Below are positions 10,258 to 19,969 of a stretch of 64,000 nucleotides of DNA, one piece after another. A program made the position numbers and the translations under genes. How positions within the stretch are numbered: position 1 is the stretch's first letter; each line of letters starts with the position of its first letter. Source of the stretch: Acidiferrobacteraceae bacterium (GTDB taxonomy: Bacteria > Pseudomonadota > Gammaproteobacteria > Arenicellales > UBA868); assembly GCA_002724185.1 (NCBI GenBank), contig PBOB01000054.1:25768-89767 (forward strand). The letters run 5' to 3'. Below the pieces are notes generated by a model, which did no database searches, was not told where the DNA came from, and saw nothing but the letters and a program-made list of their open reading frames with translations.

Positions 10258-11487
10258 TTAGCTGCGGCTAAAGAAATTCTCAAGTGCCTTTCGGGCTATT
10301 TGACTTGACTTTACATACCAATAGTCTTTATTAATACATAAGGCGGCGAAAGCAATTTTCTGTTCACCCCTATGGGCGTAGCCAACAAACCAATCATATC
10401 GACCCTCTGGATTTTTTCCTGAAAGAGATCCAGTTTTACCCCCAACCGAGACACCTTGAAAATCATTACGCTCAAAACCTAGAAAACTTTGACGTGCAGA
10501 ACCACTCCGAACGGTTTCTCGCATCATAATCTGAAGTTGTTTTGTTGTTCTAGGAAGGATAGTAGGTTCAATAGCTTCCGACTCGTTTGCGTATAGCACA
10601 ATACCACTATCGTCAGTTAACGAGTCTACTATTATTGGAGGTATTATTCTGCCGCCATTAATAACTGCGGCGGCGAGTAGCGCACCATGCACTGGGCTGA
10701 TGGTATTGCGACGAGTATAGCCAGCAGCAGCTTCAACAACCCTCCAGTCGTCTTCTGTTTTGATAACTGATTTACTTTCGGACAAGTCAAAGTCACCTTG
10801 TAACTCCCTGTTGAATCCAAGCTTTGTTGCGTATGTCTTCAGTTTTTCACCCCCCACCTGCTCCAAGCCGATGCGACCGAATACTGTGTTTACTGACTTT
10901 GCAAAAGCAATTCGAAGTGGTATATGCTGTGTCCACTGATTGTCTTCATGACGAAATACATTTTTTCTGTAGAGGCTGGTAGTTTTTCCATTGAAAGGGA
11001 TAATTGTCTCCGCATTGACCTTCCCAAGGTCGATCGCCGCCGCCGCGGTTACAAGTTTAAAAATAGAGGCGGATGGATAAGTACCTGCAAGAGCAAGATT
11101 AGTATCATTATTATCATCGCGCTTATGACTAGCCATCGCGAGTATTCGGCCAGTATCTGGATCAACAGCAACGAAAACTCCATAGTCTGGTCTATGTGCT
11201 TTTAGCACTGATTCTATGCTGCTTTGCAGTTTATTATCTAGAGTATAGTGAATCGTTGCTTGCCGAGATTCTCCATTGTGATGTACTAGAACCCTACGAG
11301 GATAGTTGTTGGTGGATATCAATGGTGACAAGGAATCTCTAATTAGGTTCTTATCTATTCCCCAGACGGCAGTTCTGTCACTTTCCATCGAACTCAGATA
11401 TTTCGGCCAGCCCAGAGCGCCTACTGCTGCGGCAATCGGCAAGCCTATAAGGAACGTATAAAGATAAATCCGAGATCGGTTTTTCAA
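10258..11487 (-). CDS. Membrane-anchored penicillin-binding transpeptidase
   Basis: This protein resembles the transpeptidase domain of class B penicillin-binding proteins, which cross-link peptidoglycan in the periplasm. A single N-terminal membrane segment (about residues 7-25) is followed by a catalytic domain with SASIFK (SxxK, nucleophile Ser), KSVN (SxN) and GGKTGSL (KTG). At 409 residues it lacks the large N-terminal pedestal domain of PBP2 and PBP3. The start is a TTG at 11487 because no ATG lies before the membrane segment. It could be a PbpA-like enzyme or a carboxypeptidase; the exact role is not clear. The neighbours do not help. Confidence 0.8.
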   Translation of the reverse strand: MKNRSRIYLYTFLIGLPIAAAVGALGWPKYLSSMESDRTAVWGIDKNLIRDSLSPLISTNNYPRRVLVHHNGESRQATIHYTLDNKLQSSIESVLKAHRPDYGVFVAVDPDTGRILAMASHKRDDNNDTNLALAGTYPSASIFKLVTAAAAIDLGKVNAETIIPFNGKTTSLYRKNVFRHEDNQWTQHIPLRIAFAKSVNTVFGRIGLEQVGGEKLKTYATKLGFNRELQGDFDLSESKSVIKTEDDWRVVEAAAGYTRRNTISPVHGALLAAAVINGGRIIPPIIVDSLTDDSGIVLYANESEAIEPTILPRTTKQLQIMMRETVRSGSARQSFLGFERNDFQGVSVGGKTGSLSGKNPEGRYDWFVGYAHRGEQKIAFAALCINKDYWYVKSSQIARKALENFFSRS

Positions 11488-11651
11488 ATTGTCGCTACCC
11501 CTTTCGCAATGTACTAATATTTATTTGATCAATAAGAATTAGTACGATTGGTTTTTGATATCTAAAAACGTTGTTCTTTGTGTTCTATTTTATTAATGAC
11601 TCTTAATACGAATTCAGATTCCAATTATAAACTCGCTAACAGTTTTTTTCG

Positions 11652-12362
11652 TCAATCTTCTAATAGTACATCTCGGGCTTGATTTACGAGGGAAGCCAGA
11701 TAATCAGTGCCCCCGCGATCAGAATGAAGTTTCTGTATTAGTCTACGATGTGTCTCAATAACTTTATCCGATGCTGAGTTCTCATCAAGGCCAAGAATTT
11801 CTGCTGCTTCACGACGACTCATCGGGCCTGTGGGAGATTGACGTTTGGGTTCATCAGTCGAATCATCCTTTCGCCAGGTATTGCCGTGATAGCGATCAAG
11901 AAAGGCTTCTAGTAAAGCTGCTGATTGAGGATCATCAGAGCGACATTCATTTAGCAGAATTAGTAACTGCTCTAGAGAAAGATCACTAATATTATTTCCA
12001 GAAAATTCACCCTTAGTAATATCTCCTGTTAGTTCGCCACTATCATGATCAAGTATCATAACAAAGTAACGAGTTTCGACTTTAGAAGTGTTTCCTGCTG
12101 GAGGTTTGCGCTTAGATCTAAACAATTTCCATGCTTGTCTAGCAACAAAATATCTTTGTATCCAAGGAACAGCGGCGCTCAATAGGGCGAATAGCCAGTG
12201 GATTCGGCCAGTAATTACCATGATTAGCAGAAAGCCCGCTACACCATAGAGTAGTATCATTCTAAAAAGATGTGTCCGTTGGATTGGCGAAGACTTTCTC
12301 AACCACGTGGCAAGCCAGAACAGGCCTATTATGGCGAATAAAGCTAGCAAAAGCCTTATCAT
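11652..12362 (-). CDS. Membrane protein with a C-terminal DnaJ-like domain
   Basis: The first 80 residues hold two hydrophobic stretches, followed by a charged linker and an acidic middle region. The last 60 residues form a J-like domain: SRREAAEILGLDENSASDKVIETHRRLIQ, then the loop, then YLASLVNQARDVLL. In the loop the canonical HPD, which stimulates Hsp70 ATPase, reads HSD followed by RGGTD. The Pro is replaced by Ser, so Hsp70 stimulation may be altered. The gene lies 13 bases after the VWA gene. DnaJ-like membrane proteins beside small VWA proteins recur in proteobacteria, but I know no established function for the pair. Confidence 0.75.
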   Translation of the reverse strand: MIRLLLALFAIIGLFWLATWLRKSSPIQRTHLFRMILLYGVAGFLLIMVITGRIHWLFALLSAAVPWIQRYFVARQAWKLFRSKRKPPAGNTSKVETRYFVMILDHDSGELTGDITKGEFSGNNISDLSLEQLLILLNECRSDDPQSAALLEAFLDRYHGNTWRKDDSTDEPKRQSPTGPMSRREAAEILGLDENSASDKVIETHRRLIQKLHSDRGGTDYLASLVNQARDVLLED

Positions 12363-12375
12363 CGTGGATCGACTC

Positions 12376-13086
12376 TCAGCGAGTTTTTGCTAGTTGATGT
12401 GTTAGCTGAGCAATGTTTGTGCCATGCGAGATCGTATATTTATTGAGTGCCTTGTGGCCACCCGCAACAAATACTGCAACGGCACATAGTAGGTCTTTTA
12501 ATTTGTGGACGCTGTTTGTGTCGAATTGACAATATGCCCCCTTGCTTAGGCGTGCAATATCACGAAAAGAACGTTCAGCAATCACGTCAAAACCATCTTG
12601 GAAAACAAAAATAGGCACACCCACAATACCAAGCTTTCCAGCTAGGCTATTTAGAATTATCGGGTCTTCTTCCATTGCGTCACCTACAAAAACTAGAGCT
12701 TTCACAGTTGTTTTCGAGCTTTCAGATATCGTATGATCTAGTATCTTTGCGATTTGAGTTTGACCAGCCGCGCATCGGATGGAGCCCATATATGAGAGTA
12801 GACTTTCACCACTATTAGCCCAGGGAGTTGTTTCAAACTCTAAAAACCCTCGATAGTATGCCAATTGTATATCGAGACCACCCAGCGAGAGCGTCTCTTT
12901 GAACATTTGTGCTTGAATGTGGCAGGCACTATCCCACATTGGTTCACGGCTTGCCGTGGCATCCAACGAAAATATTAGTCTCGGATGCTTTGTCGTTATT
13001 TTTTCAACCGGAGTTGTCTTAACTTTCTGCAGGAAAGCAGTAATATCATCACTATTTGCTTTCTTTGGCAGTTTTTTGTTTTTCAT
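12376..13086 (-). CDS. Small VWA domain protein
   Basis: This 236-residue protein is essentially one von Willebrand factor A domain. The metal-binding MIDAS motif reads SLDATASRE (D-x-T-x-S in place of D-x-S-x-S), near residue 42. A second conserved stretch is VFVGDAMEED, near residue 152. No signal peptide or membrane segment is visible, so it is probably cytoplasmic. It starts the VWA-DnaJ pair. VWA domains of this type usually bind a partner protein through Mg; the partner here may be the DnaJ-like membrane protein, which is inference. Confidence 0.72.
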   Translation of the reverse strand: MKNKKLPKKANSDDITAFLQKVKTTPVEKITTKHPRLIFSLDATASREPMWDSACHIQAQMFKETLSLGGLDIQLAYYRGFLEFETTPWANSGESLLSYMGSIRCAAGQTQIAKILDHTISESSKTTVKALVFVGDAMEEDPIILNSLAGKLGIVGVPIFVFQDGFDVIAERSFRDIARLSKGAYCQFDTNSVHKLKDLLCAVAVFVAGGHKALNKYTISHGTNIAQLTHQLAKTR

Positions 13087-13540
13087 GTTGTTCAGAACCG
13101 ATCGTCCACTACAGCGTTAAAAGGAATATTAACACTGCTTCATATCTTTTCTCGACCATGGCGTTTTGTTGAGAAGAAATCTATGGATTTTTCAAAATAC
13201 TCGCAAGAGTAATACTCGTTATCAGTATTTTCTTCACATAGTTGCTACCATTCGACGATAGCTCGTCTATGGATGGCTTGAAGCCAATGCCACCGAATCT
13301 ACACTAATATCGTTATGCCAAAATCTCGGGAATTTGACTGTTTATGCCATATTTTTTGTGGTCTGGTCCATCTTCTGGAAAATGTGTATAAAAATTGGCC
13401 AGGGAGGTGAAACACATCAAGAAAAGGAGTAGGATTACTAAGACGGACATGGCGGCTGCGTTATAGTTCAATATTAGAGCCGATTCTTCACATTTTTTTT
13501 CAGAGAGTTAAGTATGCTTCTCTGCCCACTGGAGTCTTAT
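13087..13540. other. Intergenic region between divergent VWA and DUF465 genes
   Basis: These 454 bases separate two divergently transcribed genes and should hold both promoters. I found no convincing -35/-10 pair, no RNA gene and no repeat. A 19-codon frame from GTG at 13408 has a nearby GGGAGG that is too close to act as its ribosome-binding site, so I do not call it. Confidence 0.4.
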
Positions 13541-13747
13541 ATGAGTGATGATCAAGGAAGCGAACTGTCGCAACGCATTGAAGATCTTAAGGGAGAACAT
13601 CGTGCTTTAGATCAAGAGTTGCGGTCGATGGCCGATGATCCGTTAGTAGATGATTTACAAATACAGAGATTAAAAAAGCGGAAGTTGTTTTTGAAAGATA
13701 GTATTGCGCATCTTGAGAGCAATCTTATGCCTGATATGACTGCCTAA
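13541..13747 (+). CDS. DUF465 (YdcH-like) small coiled-coil protein
   Basis: This is a 68-residue, highly charged protein of the DUF465 family. It matches the pattern RIEDLKGEHRALDQEL, then DDLQIQRLKKRKLFLKD. It should form a helical hairpin or coiled coil. Its function is unknown. I choose ATG 13541 because GGAG at 13531-13534 lies six bases upstream; an earlier in-frame ATG at 13514 would add nine residues but lacks such a site. A strong hairpin terminator follows. Confidence 0.85.
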   Translation: MSDDQGSELSQRIEDLKGEHRALDQELRSMADDPLVDDLQIQRLKKRKLFLKDSIAHLESNLMPDMTA

Positions 13748-13773
13748 CAGTCATTATGGAAGAAAAACACGAG

Positions 13774-13802
13774 AGGGAGCGCCACTGAGAGAGGCGCTCC
13801 CT
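13774..13802. terminator. Hairpin terminator between the convergent DUF465 and ahcY genes
   Basis: A perfect ten-base stem, AGGGAGCGCC (13774-13783) with GGCGCTCCCT (13793-13802), encloses a nine-base loop. On the minus strand a run of five T follows a few bases later (13763-13767), so it best suits termination of ahcY. On the plus strand no clear T tract follows. Confidence 0.75.
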
Positions 13803-13810
13803 TATCAGGC

Positions 13811-15223
13811 CTAGTATCGGTAGTAATTTGGCTTAAAAGGACCTTCTATGGGTACGCCTATATAATCTGCTTGTTCTTCGCTAAGTGTTGTCAAGGTGGC
13901 GCCAATTTTTCTTAGATGGAGACGAGCTACCATTTCATCCAGTTTCTTGGGCAGCACATGTACTCCGCTGTTGTAATGTTCCGTTTGTTGCCATAGTTCA
14001 ATCTGAGCTAGCACCTGGTTCGTAAACGAGTTAGACATAACAAAGCTTGGATGGCCGGTGGCACAGCCCAAATTAACCAGCCTTCCTTCAGCTAGAAGAA
14101 TTATACGCTTTTTGTCAGGAAAAATAATATGGTCGACTTGGGGTTTTATATTTTCCCAAGAGTATTGACGCAGCGATGCTACATCAATTTCATTATCGAA
14201 ATGACCAATATTGCAAATAATAGCTTGGTCTTTCATTTGACACATATGCTCATGTTGGATTACATGATAGTTTCCAGTCGCAGTCACAAAAATGTCCGCA
14301 CGTGCTGCAGCATCCTCAATCGAAACTACCCGATATCCCTCCATAGCAGCCTGGAGAGCACATATGGGATCGATTTCGGTTACCCAAACAGTTGCACCTA
14401 AACCACGTAGCGCCTGAGCACAACCTTTGCCAACATCTCCATAGCCCATAATAAGTGCAGTTTTACCAGCAACCATAACATCAGTCGCTCTTTTAATTCC
14501 ATCAACTAGTGATTCTCGACAACCATATAAATTATCAAATTTAGATTTAGTTACAGAATCATTTACATTGATAGCTGGAAATGGCAATTCCCCTGCTTTT
14601 TCCATTTGATATAGGCGATGTACGCCCGTTGTTGTTTCTTCGGTTACGCCGCGAATATTTTTTAGAATACGACTATAGAAACCTGACTGTTGTAACCGTT
14701 TTCGTATACTAGAAAATAGTGCTTCCTCCTCTTCGCTGGTTGGTTTGGATATCAGGGAAGGATCATTTTCCGCTTTTGCTCCCAATGTCACTAGCAGAGT
14801 CGCATCACCTCCATCATCGAGAATCATATTAGGGGTGCTACCATCATGCCACTGCAATATTCTATGCGTAAATTCCCAGTATTCGTCGAGTGTTTCACCT
14901 TTGTAGGCAAATACTGGAATTTCATTTGCAGCAACCGCGGCTGCAGCATGATCTTGTGTGGAAAATATGTTACATGATGCCCACCGAAGATCAGCACCAA
15001 GGACTTGCAATGTTTCAATAAGAACGGCAGTCTGTATAGTCATATGCAAGCTGCCAGCTATTCGCGCGCCCCGTAATGGTTGGCTCGCAGCATACTCTTC
15101 TCTCAAGGCCATTAGCCCAGGCATTTCTGTCTCAGCTATAGCAATTTCCCTCTGCCCCCATGCAGCTAGCGAGAGATCAGCAACTTGGTAGTCAGAAAAC
15201 TCAGATTTTGTTTGAGCGCTCAT
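13811..15223 (-). CDS. ahcY: S-adenosylhomocysteine hydrolase
   Basis: AhcY splits SAH, the product of SAM-dependent methylation, into adenosine and homocysteine. The 470 residues show the substrate domain ([24 protein letters not shown]), the [11 protein letters not shown] segment with the catalytic Lys and Asp, the NAD-binding loop [10 protein letters not shown], and the C-terminal FKPNYYRY signature that closes the neighbouring subunit's active site. ATG 15223 is preferred over ATG 15229 because AGGAG at 15230-15234 lies six bases before it. An SAH riboswitch directly precedes the ribosome-binding site. metK lies upstream on the same strand. Confidence 0.97.
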   Translation of the reverse strand: MSAQTKSEFSDYQVADLSLAAWGQREIAIAETEMPGLMALREEYAASQPLRGARIAGSLHMTIQTAVLIETLQVLGADLRWASCNIFSTQDHAAAAVAANEIPVFAYKGETLDEYWEFTHRILQWHDGSTPNMILDDGGDATLLVTLGAKAENDPSLISKPTSEEEEALFSSIRKRLQQSGFYSRILKNIRGVTEETTTGVHRLYQMEKAGELPFPAINVNDSVTKSKFDNLYGCRESLVDGIKRATDVMVAGKTALIMGYGDVGKGCAQALRGLGATVWVTEIDPICALQAAMEGYRVVSIEDAAARADIFVTATGNYHVIQHEHMCQMKDQAIICNIGHFDNEIDVASLRQYSWENIKPQVDHIIFPDKKRIILLAEGRLVNLGCATGHPSFVMSNSFTNQVLAQIELWQQTEHYNSGVHVLPKKLDEMVARLHLRKIGATLTTLSEEQADYIGVPIEGPFKPNYYRY

Positions 15224-15241
15224 ATGCATCTCCTAATCAAT

Positions 15242-15323
15242 CGAGCGCCGTTGCTATTTTAAGACTCTGATTTTGCCGAGCCTGGCAGCATAAAAACAAA
15301 CTGCTGTCGCAACGCTCCTCGGC
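15242..15323 (-). promoter_or_regulatory. SAH riboswitch upstream of ahcY
   Basis: Read on the minus strand, the leader has the conserved SAH riboswitch order. CCGAG (15322-15318) is followed by GAGCG and UUGCGAC, then a P2 hairpin made of CAGCA (15306-15302) and UGCUG (15290-15286), then CCAGG and CUCGG (15280-15276), and finally AACGGCGCUCG ending at 15242. CCGAG pairs with CUCGG to form P1. GAGCG (15317-15313) pairs with CGCUC (15247-15243) to form the pseudoknot helix. The element ends about seven bases before the ahcY ribosome-binding site. In known cases SAH binding turns ahcY expression on, which removes toxic SAH. The P2 loop here is long and U-rich. Confidence 0.93.
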
Positions 15324-15377
15324 TGAGCCTGTTCAGCTAGTGGTGAGTAGCAAAAACCAATTTATGGTGAAAATTAG

Positions 15378-16550
15378 CTATATAGTAATCCCAGCTGCCT
15401 CCCTAAGTAAATCTACTTTGTCGGTATGTTCCCAGCTAAACTGATTCTCAGTTCTGCCAAAGTGGCCATAAGCTGCGGTATCTTTATATATCGGTCGAAG
15501 TAAGTTGAGTTCTTGGACTATCCGTTTTGGTCGTAGATCAAAATGCTCCGTGACAAGCGATTCTATATCTTCTTCTGGTATAGCATGGGTTCCAAAAGTA
15601 TTAACCATCAGCGACACTGGGCGCGCTACTCCTATCGCATATGCTAGTTGTATTTCGCATTTTTCCGCAAGACCAGCTGCAACTACGTTTTTAGCTACAT
15701 ACCGAAGTGCGTATGCTGCTGAACGGTCGACTTTAGATGGATCTTTTCCAGAAAAAGCCCCACCTCCGTGATGAGCAGACCCACCATAAGTATCGACAAT
15801 AATCTTACGCCCAGTTAATCCGCAATCTCCGTGCGGGCCTCCAATCACAAAACGGCCTGTTGGGTTGACGAGAAATCTGGTTTTATTTGAAATCATTGTC
15901 GTTGGTAACACTGGTTTAATGATTTCATCAATTACGCTATCACTAAGGGTTTCATGAGTAACATCTTCATCATGTTGGGTTGAAAGCACGACGGTATCAA
16001 TTAGGGTAGGTTTTCCATCTTCATATCGCACGCTAATCTGGCTTTTCGCATCGGGCCTTAGCCATGGTAACTTGCCAGATTTGCGAACCTCTGCCTGTTT
16101 CTTTACCAATCGGTGAGCATAAGTGATTGGAAAAGGCATCAAGACATCTGTTTCATTACAAGCAAAGCCAAACATAAGGCCTTGATCACCAGCGCCCTGT
16201 TCTAGATCTATTCCTTCGCCTTCATTTACACCTTGAGCGATATCACTTGATTGTTTATCAAGGGCTATAACTACAGAACAGCTAGCGTGGTCATAGCCCA
16301 TATCAGATGAGCAATATCCGATATCTTGAATGGTGTTTCGGACTACTTGAGTGGTATCGATTTGTGCGTTTGTTGTTATCTCGCCAGAAATTACCGCTAG
16401 CCCGGTCGTTACCAAGGTTTCACACCCTACTCTAGAACTAGGATCTTGCTCTATTAAAGCATCAAGCACCGCATCAGAGATTTGATCTGCCATCTTGTCT
16501 GGATGGCCTTCTGATACAGATTCTGAAGTAAATATGAAGTCGCGCGACAT
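15378..16550 (-). CDS. metK: S-adenosylmethionine synthetase
   Basis: MetK makes SAM from methionine and ATP. The 390-residue protein has [20 protein letters not shown] at its start, [12 protein letters not shown] in the middle, and [19 protein letters not shown] for phosphate binding. AGGAGGG six to nine bases before the ATG is a strong ribosome-binding site. Together with the downstream ahcY it forms the two ends of the methylation cycle. The riboswitch lies between the two genes, so metK itself is outside its direct control unless a promoter is shared. Confidence 0.97.
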   Translation of the reverse strand: MSRDFIFTSESVSEGHPDKMADQISDAVLDALIEQDPSSRVGCETLVTTGLAVISGEITTNAQIDTTQVVRNTIQDIGYCSSDMGYDHASCSVVIALDKQSSDIAQGVNEGEGIDLEQGAGDQGLMFGFACNETDVLMPFPITYAHRLVKKQAEVRKSGKLPWLRPDAKSQISVRYEDGKPTLIDTVVLSTQHDEDVTHETLSDSVIDEIIKPVLPTTMISNKTRFLVNPTGRFVIGGPHGDCGLTGRKIIVDTYGGSAHHGGGAFSGKDPSKVDRSAAYALRYVAKNVVAAGLAEKCEIQLAYAIGVARPVSLMVNTFGTHAIPEEDIESLVTEHFDLRPKRIVQELNLLRPIYKDTAAYGHFGRTENQFSWEHTDKVDLLREAAGITI

Positions 16551-16644
16551 TAACCCTCCTATGTTAGTAAAACTTTATTCGATCACTAATCAATACTGTA
16601 TGAATGTTTATCATCTATTTCTTAGGTTCATTCTAGCAGAGTGT

Positions 16645-16667
16645 CTGCACATGATCTCTTTGTGCAG
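16645..16667 (-). terminator. Possible hairpin between ileS and metK
   Basis: CTGCAC (16645-16650) and GTGCAG (16662-16667) can form a six-base stem with an eleven-base loop in the gap downstream of ileS. No T tract follows on the minus strand, so termination would need Rho or this is only a processing or stability element. Confidence 0.25.
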
Positions 16668-16713
16668 GTAAATTGCCCCATTCAATATCATAGGCTAGTG
16701 CCTACGTCAGCAG

Positions 16714-19700
16714 CTAAATTTTGCGAAGTGCAATTGTCCATGTGTGCTTATCAATTTGATTTTCACTTGCAAAAGTATCGGCGAAGTCATTGTCCATCCA
16801 TTTCTTCGCAAGGGTTTCTGCCATAATCCAATTTTGATGAATCTCGATACTTCGTTCTATTTCAATAGAGCCGGTAACTCGCAATTCGATCCGGTCGGAA
16901 ACTTCAAGACCCGCTTGTTTTCTGGTTTCTTGCACCGTACGAATAAGCTCGCGTGCTAATCCTTCAGCTTCAAGTTCCGGTGTCATTCGTGTGTCTAGTG
17001 CCACCAGATAGCCATCCGATTCAGAACTCGCATATCCCTCGGCAGCTTCTGTCTCTATCAATATGTCTTCTGGCTCAAGAATAACTTTTTGCCCATCAAC
17101 GAGCAGAAAATTCGTTTGGCCTCGTTGCTGCTTATCGGCAATCACAGAGCTATTTGCCTCTAAAAGGGTTTGGCGAATTCTGGGAATTAACTTTCCATAG
17201 CGCGAACCGATTCTTGGTAAATTTGGCTTTAATCGGTAAACAATGAGTTGATCATCCTGTTGAACAATTTCAAGTTCTTTAACGTTTAATTCTTCAAGGA
17301 TTAATTCCTTATGCTGGATTGCAGATTCAATTGTCGCTTTATCGGGCAACCGAGCTAGCATTCTCGAGAGTGGTTGCCTGATGCGGATTCGATTGCTTTC
17401 TCTAGCTGCTCGACCTAGTGCAACAATTTTTTGAGCAACAGCTATTGATGTCAATAGTTCGTCGTTCCTCCAAGCAGGATTAGCCTTTGGCCAGTCGGCC
17501 AAGTGAACACTAATCGCAGTTGCTTCCTCATCGGCACGAACTAAATTTTGATATATTTCGTCAGCTAAAAATGGCATAAAGGGAGCAATTAACCGATGAA
17601 CAGCATCAAGGCAATTGTACAGAGTCAAGTAGGCAGATTGTTTGTCGTCCCCAGCTTCGCTTTTCCAAAAGCGCCTTCGATTGCGACGTATGTACCAGTT
17701 ACTTAATTGATCCGTGAAGTTCTCAATTAAGTTCCCAGCTCGTTTTGCATCGTAGCTTTCAAGCGCACGGGTTACGGATGTAATAGTTTGGTAGAGTAGA
17801 GCCAATATCCAGCGATCAATCTCGGGGCGTCTGGTTAACGGTATTTCTTGATGTAGATTGACATTATCCAGTGTCGCGTACAATGTAAAAAAAGAATATG
17901 TATTCCAAAGTGTGTTCACAAAAGAGCTTGCTACCTCAGCAACTATTTCAGTAGATATACGCTTTTGAGCTTCAGGAGCAAGGCGCGCTAGAAAATACCA
18001 GCGCAGCGAGTCGACTCCGACAGTATCAATAACATCATATGGATTGACAATGTTACCTTGTGATTTAGACATCTTTTTACCATGTGCATCTACGATATGG
18101 TTGAGACAAACACAATTTCGAAAGGCTACGCTGTCGGAGACCAAAGTGGCAATTGCATGCAGGCTGTAAAACCAGCCGCGCGTCTGGTCTATTGCTTCAC
18201 AAATATAATCAGCAGGAAAATGACGGTTAAAAGTGGTATTATTTTCAAAAGGGTAATGCCACTGAGCATATGACATGGCTCCAGAATCGAACCAACAGTC
18301 AATTACTTCTTCAACACGGTGATATTCTCGGCCAGTTTTAGAATCCTTGAAGGTTATCTCATCTATCGATGGCCGATGCAGATCGACATCGTCAAGAGAT
18401 CGGCCGCACAAAGACTCGAGCTCTGCTAGTGAGCCTATACATCGAAAATCGCCTTGGCCATCGGTCCAAATTGGTAACGGCGTTCCCCAGAACCTTTCGC
18501 GGGAGAGCGCCCAGTCGACATTGTTCTCTAACCAATTGCCGAATCGTCCATCTCGAATAGTTTGTGGCACCCAATTTATACTTTGATTTAGCTCAACCAT
18601 TCGGTCACGTCTAGAAGTAGTGCGTATATACCAGGCGTTCTTAGCATAATATATTAGAGGGTCTCCGGTTCTCCAGCCAAAAGGATAGTTGTGTTTGAAA
18701 GACTTCTTTTGAAATAGGAGGCCTTTTCCCTCAAGTAGACTGATAATTATAGGGTCTGCGTCTTTAAAAAATATTCCCGCTAGGAATTTTATATCTGCTT
18801 TGAAGCAACCATCCAAACCAACCCCATGGATTATGGGAAGATCGTTTTTCTGGCCAAGTTCTAGGTCGTCTACACCATATGCGGGTGCAATGTGAACTAT
18901 CCCAGTCCCTTCGTCTATGCTAACAAAGCTAGCGGCGAGTACCCGACATATTTCTCCTGATGCATCTAGATCATTAAATAGGCGTTCATAACGTAAACCA
19001 ACTAGTTCGTTGCCAGTAACGGTTTGGACTACCTGATAGTTCTTATTAATCAACACCGATTCAACTAGTGACGACGCAATCAGATAAGTCTCATCGTCGC
19101 AATGCACATAAGAGTATTCAATATCGTTCCCGACTGCCAAAGCTAGATTTGATGGGAGGGTCCAGGGTGTTGTCGTCCACACCAAAAAAAATGTTTTAGT
19201 TTGATCTACCAGGGCAAACTTCACTATTATGGACGGGTCTTCCGTCTCTCGATATCCTTGTGCAACTTCGTGGGACGATAAGGTGGCGCCAATGCGTGGA
19301 TCATATGGGACAACTTTGTAATCTTGATAAATTAGACCTTTATCCCAAATAACCTTAAGCAGGTTCCATACTGATTCAATGTAGGAATTATTAAGTGTGT
19401 AATATGCCTCATCTAGGTCAACCCAGAATCCCATGCGTTCTGTGAGAGCTTCCCACTCGCCTATATAGCGCATCACGGATTCTCTACAAAGTTTTGTGAA
19501 TTCAGCTATTCCTATTTTCTGTTCAATGTCGTGTTTGTTAAAAATCCCAAGTTCTTTTTCAATTTCATGCTCAACTGGGAGGCCATGTGTATCCCAGCCA
19601 GCCTTGCGTGGTACGTGAAAGCCTTGCATAGTTCTAAATCGAGGATAAATATCTTTAAATGTTCTCGCTAACACGTGGTGTATTCCAGGTCGACCATTAG

Positions 19701-19851
19701 CAGTCGGGGGACCGTCATTGAAAGTGAATAGTGGCTTATTTTGCGACTGCCGTAACGATTCTTCGAATACTTTATTTATACGCCAAAAATCAAGTATTCG
19801 TTTCTCAATTTCGGGGCCGTCATAACGTCCAGCCACAGTTTTGAATTGCAT
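16714..19851 (-). CDS. ileS: Isoleucyl-tRNA synthetase, eukaryote-like (type 2) form
   Basis: IleRS charges tRNA-Ile. At 1045 residues it is longer than the E. coli enzyme (938) and lacks its C-terminal zinc finger. It resembles the type 2 enzymes of some bacteria and eukaryotes: GPPTANGRPGIHHVLA for the first signature, RKAGWDTHGLPVE, and KMSKSQGN for the second. At the HIGH site the residues read GIHH, so the first His is replaced and a His takes the Gly position, as I recall for Bacteroidetes enzymes. Type 2 enzymes are known for mupirocin tolerance. The start is taken as ATG 19851; a TTG at 19869 would add six residues. Confidence 0.94.
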   Translation of the reverse strand: MQFKTVAGRYDGPEIEKRILDFWRINKVFEESLRQSQNKPLFTFNDGPPTANGRPGIHHVLARTFKDIYPRFRTMQGFHVPRKAGWDTHGLPVEHEIEKELGIFNKHDIEQKIGIAEFTKLCRESVMRYIGEWEALTERMGFWVDLDEAYYTLNNSYIESVWNLLKVIWDKGLIYQDYKVVPYDPRIGATLSSHEVAQGYRETEDPSIIVKFALVDQTKTFFLVWTTTPWTLPSNLALAVGNDIEYSYVHCDDETYLIASSLVESVLINKNYQVVQTVTGNELVGLRYERLFNDLDASGEICRVLAASFVSIDEGTGIVHIAPAYGVDDLELGQKNDLPIIHGVGLDGCFKADIKFLAGIFFKDADPIIISLLEGKGLLFQKKSFKHNYPFGWRTGDPLIYYAKNAWYIRTTSRRDRMVELNQSINWVPQTIRDGRFGNWLENNVDWALSRERFWGTPLPIWTDGQGDFRCIGSLAELESLCGRSLDDVDLHRPSIDEITFKDSKTGREYHRVEEVIDCWFDSGAMSYAQWHYPFENNTTFNRHFPADYICEAIDQTRGWFYSLHAIATLVSDSVAFRNCVCLNHIVDAHGKKMSKSQGNIVNPYDVIDTVGVDSLRWYFLARLAPEAQKRISTEIVAEVASSFVNTLWNTYSFFTLYATLDNVNLHQEIPLTRRPEIDRWILALLYQTITSVTRALESYDAKRAGNLIENFTDQLSNWYIRRNRRRFWKSEAGDDKQSAYLTLYNCLDAVHRLIAPFMPFLADEIYQNLVRADEEATAISVHLADWPKANPAWRNDELLTSIAVAQKIVALGRAARESNRIRIRQPLSRMLARLPDKATIESAIQHKELILEELNVKELEIVQQDDQLIVYRLKPNLPRIGSRYGKLIPRIRQTLLEANSSVIADKQQRGQTNFLLVDGQKVILEPEDILIETEAAEGYASSESDGYLVALDTRMTPELEAEGLARELIRTVQETRKQAGLEVSDRIELRVTGSIEIERSIEIHQNWIMAETLAKKWMDNDFADTFASENQIDKHTWTIALRKI

Positions 19852-19969
19852 ATGATCTATTCCAAGCAATACTATGGGTTGATTTAGATAGTATTGGAGG
19901 TGTTGAGCTTACTGCAAGGATGACACCATATCCGAAGGTGAGTCAAACTTATTGTTGTCATAGCAAAGA

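Noticed and set aside
13408..13467. 19-codon frame starting GTG with a nearby GGGAGG
   Set aside because: The purine run touches the start codon, so spacing is wrong; no similarity to any small protein I know.
16551..16713. Possible SAM riboswitch before metK
   Set aside because: The leader lacks the conserved cores of the known SAM classes; only a six-base hairpin is seen.
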